From an uncultured Micrococcales bacterium (GTDB lineage Bacteria > Actinomycetota > Actinomycetes > S36-B12 > GCA-2699445), in the NCBI GenBank assembly GCA_903915555.1, contig CAIWTL010000589.1, positions 1 through 10,808 on the forward strand: a stretch of 10,808 nt of DNA. The letters are read 5' to 3'. Positions 7,202 to 10,808 of this stretch are shown here, piece by piece (position 1 is the first letter of the stretch; each line of letters opens with the position of its first letter). Position numbers and translations under genes: made by a program. A model generated the notes under the pieces. The model worked only from the letters and a program-made list of their open reading frames with translations, was not told where the DNA came from and did no database searches.

Positions 7202-8778
7202 GCCGCACACCGATCACCCACCTGCCTCCGCTAGATCCTGCGAGCCTGCTCACCGCCGACCGGCGACGCCGCGAACTCGCCCACGTGGCGGCCCACGAGG
7301 TGGATGTCCTGGTGATCGGTGGCGGCATCACCGGCGTGGGGGTGGCCCTCGATGCCGCCACCCGCGGCCTGTCCGTCGCACTTGTCGAGCAGGGTGACCT
7401 GGCCAACGGCACGTCGCGGTGGTCCAGCAAACTCATCCACGGTGGACTGCGTTACCTCGCGAAGGGTTCCCCCGGGGTGGCCTGGGAGAGCGCCTTCGAA
7501 CGCTCCGTCGTCGCCCAACGGATGGCACCACATCTCGTGCACCCCCTGGCGCAGGTCGTTCCGGACTACGACGACGACCGACGCATCGCACGCCTGGCAC
7601 TCCTGGGCCAGAAGGCGGGCGACATGCTGCGGGCCGCCGCCGGCACGCCGGTGAGCCTGCTGCCACGCGCCCGGCACGTCGACGTGGACACCGCGACCCG
7701 CCTCGTCCCCGGCCTGCGTCGGGATGGACTGCGCGGGGCGTCCGTCGGATGGGACTGCCAGTTGATCGACGATGCCCGACTCGTGATCGCGGTGGCGCGT
7801 ACGGCCGCCGCCTACGGCGCCCGCATCCTGACCCGCGTGCGCGTGGATGCGGTGGACGGGCTCACGGGCCAGGTGCAGGTGACCGACACCCTGGACGGCG
7901 GTCGGCACACGTTGGCGGCGACGACGGTCGTCAACGCCACGGGAGTGTGGGCCGACTCCTTCGACGACTCGATCGAGTTGTTGCCGTCGCTGGGCACGCA
8001 CGTCGTCGTCCCCACGGCGCTCGTCGGCGCCGGCCGTGGCTCGCTCACCGTCCCAGTCCCCGACACGATCGGTCGATTCGTCATCTCACTGCCGCAGCCG
8101 GGTGGCATCAGCTACGTCGGACTGACCGACCACGAGAGCGGTACCACCGACTACGCGCAGCCCCCCGTTCCCGCGCAGGACGTCGAATGGATCCTCGAGG
8201 TGCTCTCGACGGCGCTCGAGCGCCCCGTGACGCCTGTCGATGCCATCGGGTCCTTCGCGGGGGTACGGCCGCTCGTCCGGGCAATAGGGGACGGCGACAG
8301 CGCCGACATCTCCCGGAAGCACCTCGTGCGCCGCTCCGGACGGATGATCACGGTCACCGGGGGCAAGCTCACCACCTTCCGACGCATGGCGCAGGACGTC
8401 GTGGACCTCCTGACCGAGACGCCGTGCCGCACCCGCGACATCGGCCTCGTGGGAGCAGGTCCCGCGGAAGCCCACTCCGGCGTGCCCGACGTCCTGGTGC
8501 GGCGTTACGGAAACGAGGCTGCAGCGGTGTGGGCCCTCGGAGAGAGCGACCCGCACCTTCGTCGACCGATCGTCCCGGGAGCCGCATATCTCGGTGTGGA
8601 GGCGGCCTTCGGTATCGCCGCGGAACTGGCCATGACCGTCGACGACGTGGTCTCCCGGCGGACCCGTCTCTCGCTCGTGACCGCCGACCGGGCGACCGCA
8701 ATGGCGCAGGTCGCGGGACTTCTCGAGGAGTCACCCTCTCTCACACCCCTCGCCGGCGCGACGCTCGAGGCCGTCTGA
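7198..8778 (+). CDS. glpD: Glycerol-3-phosphate dehydrogenase, FAD-dependent (GlpD/GlpA family)
   Basis: GlpD oxidises sn-glycerol-3-phosphate to dihydroxyacetone phosphate at the membrane and passes electrons through FAD to quinone. The 526-residue product has a dinucleotide-binding motif at 41-46 (GGGITG) after a hydrophobic beta strand (VDVLVIG), then VALDAATRGLSVALVEQGDLANGTSRWSSKLIHGGLRYL, the family signature. Later come NATGVWAD, the substrate-domain SFAGVRPLVR and TGGKLTTFRRMAQD segments, and the C-terminal domain with ELAMTVDDVVSRRTRLSL. Length fits the family (about 500-585). I place the start at ATG 7198 because AAGGAG (7185-7190) is 7 bases upstream and the codon overlaps the tetR stop as ATGA; the same frame stays open far upstream but only as a tetR shadow. 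It should be cotranscribed with tetR. Its stop codon abuts the stop of the convergent TPR gene with no base between. Confidence 0.96.
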   Translation: MSRTPITHLPPLDPASLLTADRRRRELAHVAAHEVDVLVIGGGITGVGVALDAATRGLSVALVEQGDLANGTSRWSSKLIHGGLRYLAKGSPGVAWESAFERSVVAQRMAPHLVHPLAQVVPDYDDDRRIARLALLGQKAGDMLRAAAGTPVSLLPRARHVDVDTATRLVPGLRRDGLRGASVGWDCQLIDDARLVIAVARTAAAYGARILTRVRVDAVDGLTGQVQVTDTLDGGRHTLAATTVVNATGVWADSFDDSIELLPSLGTHVVVPTALVGAGRGSLTVPVPDTIGRFVISLPQPGGISYVGLTDHESGTTDYAQPPVPAQDVEWILEVLSTALERPVTPVDAIGSFAGVRPLVRAIGDGDSADISRKHLVRRSGRMITVTGGKLTTFRRMAQDVVDLLTETPCRTRDIGLVGAGPAEAHSGVPDVLVRRYGNEAAAVWALGESDPHLRRPIVPGAAYLGVEAAFGIAAELAMTVDDVVSRRTRLSLVTADRATAMAQVAGLLEESPSLTPLAGATLEAV

Positions 8779-9180
8779 TCACTGCGCGTAGCGCTGAGCC
8801 GACTCCCGCATGGCCGCCCGGGCCCGGCGGCGGTCACCCGCCTTCTCGTACGCCAGGCCCAGCTCGAACCAGCGCTCCCAGCTGTCCGGGTCGGCCTCGA
8901 CAGCCGCAAGGGTGCCCTCGTACGTGAGGTCCGCGGGGTCGATCCCGCGTTGCTGCCACTCCTGGGCGACCCGCTGCATCGTGTAGCCGAAACGCATCTC
9001 GCGCCACAGGACCCACGCGCCGATGAGGGGGAACGCGAGAATGGCCAACCCCAGGACGACGCCGACGGCGTCGCCGGTGCCCATGAGCCCCAGGGCGAGG
9101 CGACCGAGGAGGACGAGATAGATGACGACCGCGATGACCATGACCCACGCCAGGGCCCGGGGCCGCCCCCCCGCGCTCAC
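8779..9180 (-). CDS. Small two-helix membrane protein with a TPR-like C-terminus
   Basis: This 133-residue protein has two strongly hydrophobic segments (about 9-32 and 38-59) followed by a soluble tail. Residues 99-132 (SWERWFELGLAYEKAGDRRRARAAMRESAQ) look like a single TPR repeat, preceded by a short helical EGTLAAVEADPD stretch typical of TPR packing. The start is a GTG at 9178-9180 that overlaps the dapB stop as GTGA, so translation is coupled to dapB. I do not recognise a named family. The tail would face the cytoplasm if the short basic N-terminus (GGRPR) is also inside, and could bind a partner protein. Its place directly after dapB suggests a tie to cell-wall precursor metabolism, by context only. 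Confidence 0.8.
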   Translation of the reverse strand: MSAGGRPRALAWVMVIAVVIYLVLLGRLALGLMGTGDAVGVVLGLAILAFPLIGAWVLWREMRFGYTMQRVAQEWQQRGIDPADLTYEGTLAAVEADPDSWERWFELGLAYEKAGDRRRARAAMRESAQRYAQ

Positions 9181-9935
9181 TCCGACTGCTCCAGGAGGTC
9201 GTCGATTCCGACGGTGAGGCCCGGGCGGCTGCGGACCCCGCGCACCGCCAGGAGGACTCCCGGCATGAACGAGCCACGGTCAAAGGAATCGTGCCGGATC
9301 GTGAGGGTCTCCCCCGGTGACCCGAACAGCACCTCTTGGTGGGCTGTCAGTCCACGCAGGCGCACGGAGTGCACCGGGACCCCGGCGACTGTCTCGCCGC
9401 GCGCCACACGTTGATCGTCGGACGTCGCGTCCGGGGCATCGGGGGTTCCGGCGGCCCGGCGTGCCCCACCGATGAGTGCCGCCGTCTGGCGTGCGGTGCC
9501 CGACGGGGCATCGACCTTGTCGGGGTGGTGCAACTCGATGATCTCGACCGAGTCGAAGTAGGGCGCGGCCTTGGCCGCGAACTGCATCATGAGCACCGCA
9601 CCGATGCCGAAGTTGGGGGCCACGAGGACACCGACCTCCGGCTGGTCCCCGAGGATCGCGCGCACCTCGTCGAGCCGCTCGGGAGTGAAGCCACTGGTAC
9701 CCACGACGACGTCGATGCCTGATGCCACACAGTGGCCGATGTTGGACATCACCTCGCTCGGAACGGTGAAGTCGACCACGACATCGGGACTCGCCGACAC
9801 GAGGGTGCCGAGATCGTCGCCGGCGTCGAGGGCCGCGACCAGTTCCATGTCGGGAGCCGCGCCGACCGCACGGCACACCTCGCTGCCCATCCGACCTCGG
9901 GCTCCGAGGACCCCGACCCTGATCCTGTCGGTCAT
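9177..9935 (-). CDS. dapB: 4-hydroxy-tetrahydrodipicolinate reductase DapB
   Basis: DapB reduces the product of DapA with NAD(P)H to tetrahydrodipicolinate in lysine and diaminopimelate synthesis. The 252-residue protein opens with the nucleotide-binding VGVLGARGRMG, then DVVVDFTVPS, VVVGTSGF and APNFGIGAVLMMQFA, and holds the catalytic signature ELHHPDKVDAPSGTA with H136 and K140 matching E. coli H159 and K163. Length agrees with the family (about 245-270). The ATG at 9933-9935 is supported by GGAGG (9942-9946) 6 bases upstream and by an ATGA overlap with the stop of the M16 peptidase gene; the reading frame stays open upstream but there it only shadows that gene. dapA, its pathway partner, is about 9 kb away on the same strand. 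Confidence 0.97.
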   Translation of the reverse strand: MTDRIRVGVLGARGRMGSEVCRAVGAAPDMELVAALDAGDDLGTLVSASPDVVVDFTVPSEVMSNIGHCVASGIDVVVGTSGFTPERLDEVRAILGDQPEVGVLVAPNFGIGAVLMMQFAAKAAPYFDSVEIIELHHPDKVDAPSGTARQTAALIGGARRAAGTPDAPDATSDDQRVARGETVAGVPVHSVRLRGLTAHQEVLFGSPGETLTIRHDSFDRGSFMPGVLLAVRGVRSRPGLTVGIDDLLEQSE

Positions 9936-10808
9936 GCTGCGCCTCCGATCGCCTGTTCCATGGCACTTCGAGTGCGCCGATCCCCCGGCGCCCCGACCGC
10001 GACCACGTCTCGGGGCTGCGTGAGCAGGGTCGATGCCACCTGTGCCACCGATGCCGGGGTGACGGCGGCGACCTTGTCGAGAGCCTCCTCGAGGCTGAAC
10101 AACTCGCCCGTGGCGACCTCGGCACGTCCCAATGCGGACATCCGCGCCGCGGTGTCCTCCCCCGCCATCGCGATGGACCCGGTCAGGTGGCCCTTCGCCC
10201 TCTCGATCTCCTCGTCGGAGACGCCGTCGCGCACCACGGCGGCCAACTCGTCGGTCACGACCGTGAAGACCTCGGCCGCGCTCTCGGGCTGACACCCCGC
10301 CGCCACACTCCACACCCCGGCATCGGAATAGGCGCTGTGACCGGAGAACACCGAGTAGGCGAGGCCGCGCTCCTCACGGATCGACTGGAAGAGCCGGGAA
10401 GACATCCCGCCGCCGATGACGGTGTTCAAGACGTCCAAAGACCTGCGATCCGGGTCGGAGCGCGGAAGACCAGGAGCGGCCAGGGCCACCGTGCACTGCT
10501 CGCCGGACCACGCGAGGACGTCCGCATTGCCGTCGGAGCGCCGCCGACGGCGTGGCCGGCGGGCCGGCAGCGGCGCGGGGGGCACACCCCACGACCAGTC
10601 GAGGTCCTGCGTGGCGGCCCGGACGAGCCGAACCAGCTCGTTGTGGTCCACATTGCCCGCTGCCGTGACGGCGAGGTTCTCGGGCCGGTAATGGCGACGG
10701 AAGAAGGACCGCACTATCCGCGGGGTCAGCCCTCTGATGGACTCAGGCGATCCGAGGATCGGAAGGGCCAGCGGCGAACCCGCCAGCACCGAGCGGTCGA
10801 GGTGCTCA
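9932..10808 (-). CDS. M16 family zinc peptidase (partial, C-terminal 291 residues)
   Basis: The visible part begins in the segment after the catalytic domain core (EHLDRSVLAGSPLALPILGSPESI, as in the LG-x-PE-x-I region of M16 peptidases) and covers FFRRHYRPENLAVTAAGNVDH and the second homologous domain with GGGMSSRLFQSIREERGLAYSVFSGHSAYSDAG, which carries the conserved R/Y pair that contacts substrate. The zinc motif HxxEH should lie upstream, outside the window, so activity cannot be checked. Proteins of this type (processing-protease or PepR-like) commonly precede dapB in Actinomycetota, often following pnp. The stop overlaps the dapB start as ATGA. The gene continues past the right edge. 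Confidence 0.93.
   Translation of the reverse strand, partial: EHLDRSVLAGSPLALPILGSPESIRGLTPRIVRSFFRRHYRPENLAVTAAGNVDHNELVRLVRAATQDLDWSWGVPPAPLPARRPRRRRRSDGNADVLAWSGEQCTVALAAPGLPRSDPDRRSLDVLNTVIGGGMSSRLFQSIREERGLAYSVFSGHSAYSDAGVWSVAAGCQPESAAEVFTVVTDELAAVVRDGVSDEEIERAKGHLTGSIAMAGEDTAARMSALGRAEVATGELFSLEEALDKVAAVTPASVAQVASTLLTQPRDVVAVGAPGDRRTRSAMEQAIGGAA

Noticed and set aside
4727..7210. Minus-strand open frame of 827 codons crossing several genes
   Set aside because: It runs through the 3' end of the protease, the whole FAD oxidase in another frame, and tetR antisense. The product is low-complexity Arg/Gly/Pro-rich and has no recognisable motif.
9936..10313. In-frame upstream extension of dapB
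   Set aside because: It overlaps the M16 peptidase coding region, adds no DapB sequence, and the GGAGG-supported ATG at 9935 gives the normal family length.

Overview
The window is GC-rich (roughly two thirds or more by eye), densely packed with genes, and contains an RDD membrane protein with an N-terminal DUF2510 domain, a ThyX-type thymidylate synthase and the actinobacterial-style neighbourhood M16 peptidase / dapB / thyX / dapA. This points to a member of the Actinomycetota. I cannot name a genus from the sequence. No tRNA, rRNA, CRISPR array, insertion sequence or integrase was found, and no gene-free stretch exceeds 300 bases.

The minus strand carries a housekeeping block in two pieces. 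The right piece (8779-10808) reads leftward: an M16 zinc peptidase (5' end cut off by the window edge), dapB (dihydrodipicolinate reductase) and a small two-helix membrane protein with a TPR-like tail. Each is joined to the next by a 4-base start/stop overlap. The left piece (1-2071) also reads leftward: thyX, a DUF2510-RDD membrane protein and dapA (C-terminal half cut off). RDD and dapA also overlap by ATGA. Together they would make one lysine/peptidoglycan precursor and dTMP synthesis operon.

Between them, at 2072-8778, sits a block of about 6.7 kb that is not part of the usual neighbourhood. It contains a secreted multidomain M4 (thermolysin-like) metallopeptidase on the plus strand. It also contains a divergent metabolic cassette: an alkyl-dihydroxyacetonephosphate-synthase-like FAD oxidase on the minus strand, facing away from a tetR-glpD pair on the plus strand. 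A near-perfect 15-base palindrome lies over the tetR -10 element in the divergent promoter and is the best candidate for the TetR operator. The flavoprotein/TetR/GlpD grouping resembles the Rv2249c-Rv2252 neighbourhood of Mycobacterium tuberculosis as I recall it, but without the diacylglycerol kinase gene. It suggests linked control of glycerol-3-phosphate/DHAP use and an ether-lipid or related flavin reaction.

I do not see a convincing, wholly new system. The most useful leads are the divergent FAD-oxidase/TetR/GlpD cassette with its operator, the apparent split of the dap-thyX operon, and the modular M4 protease.
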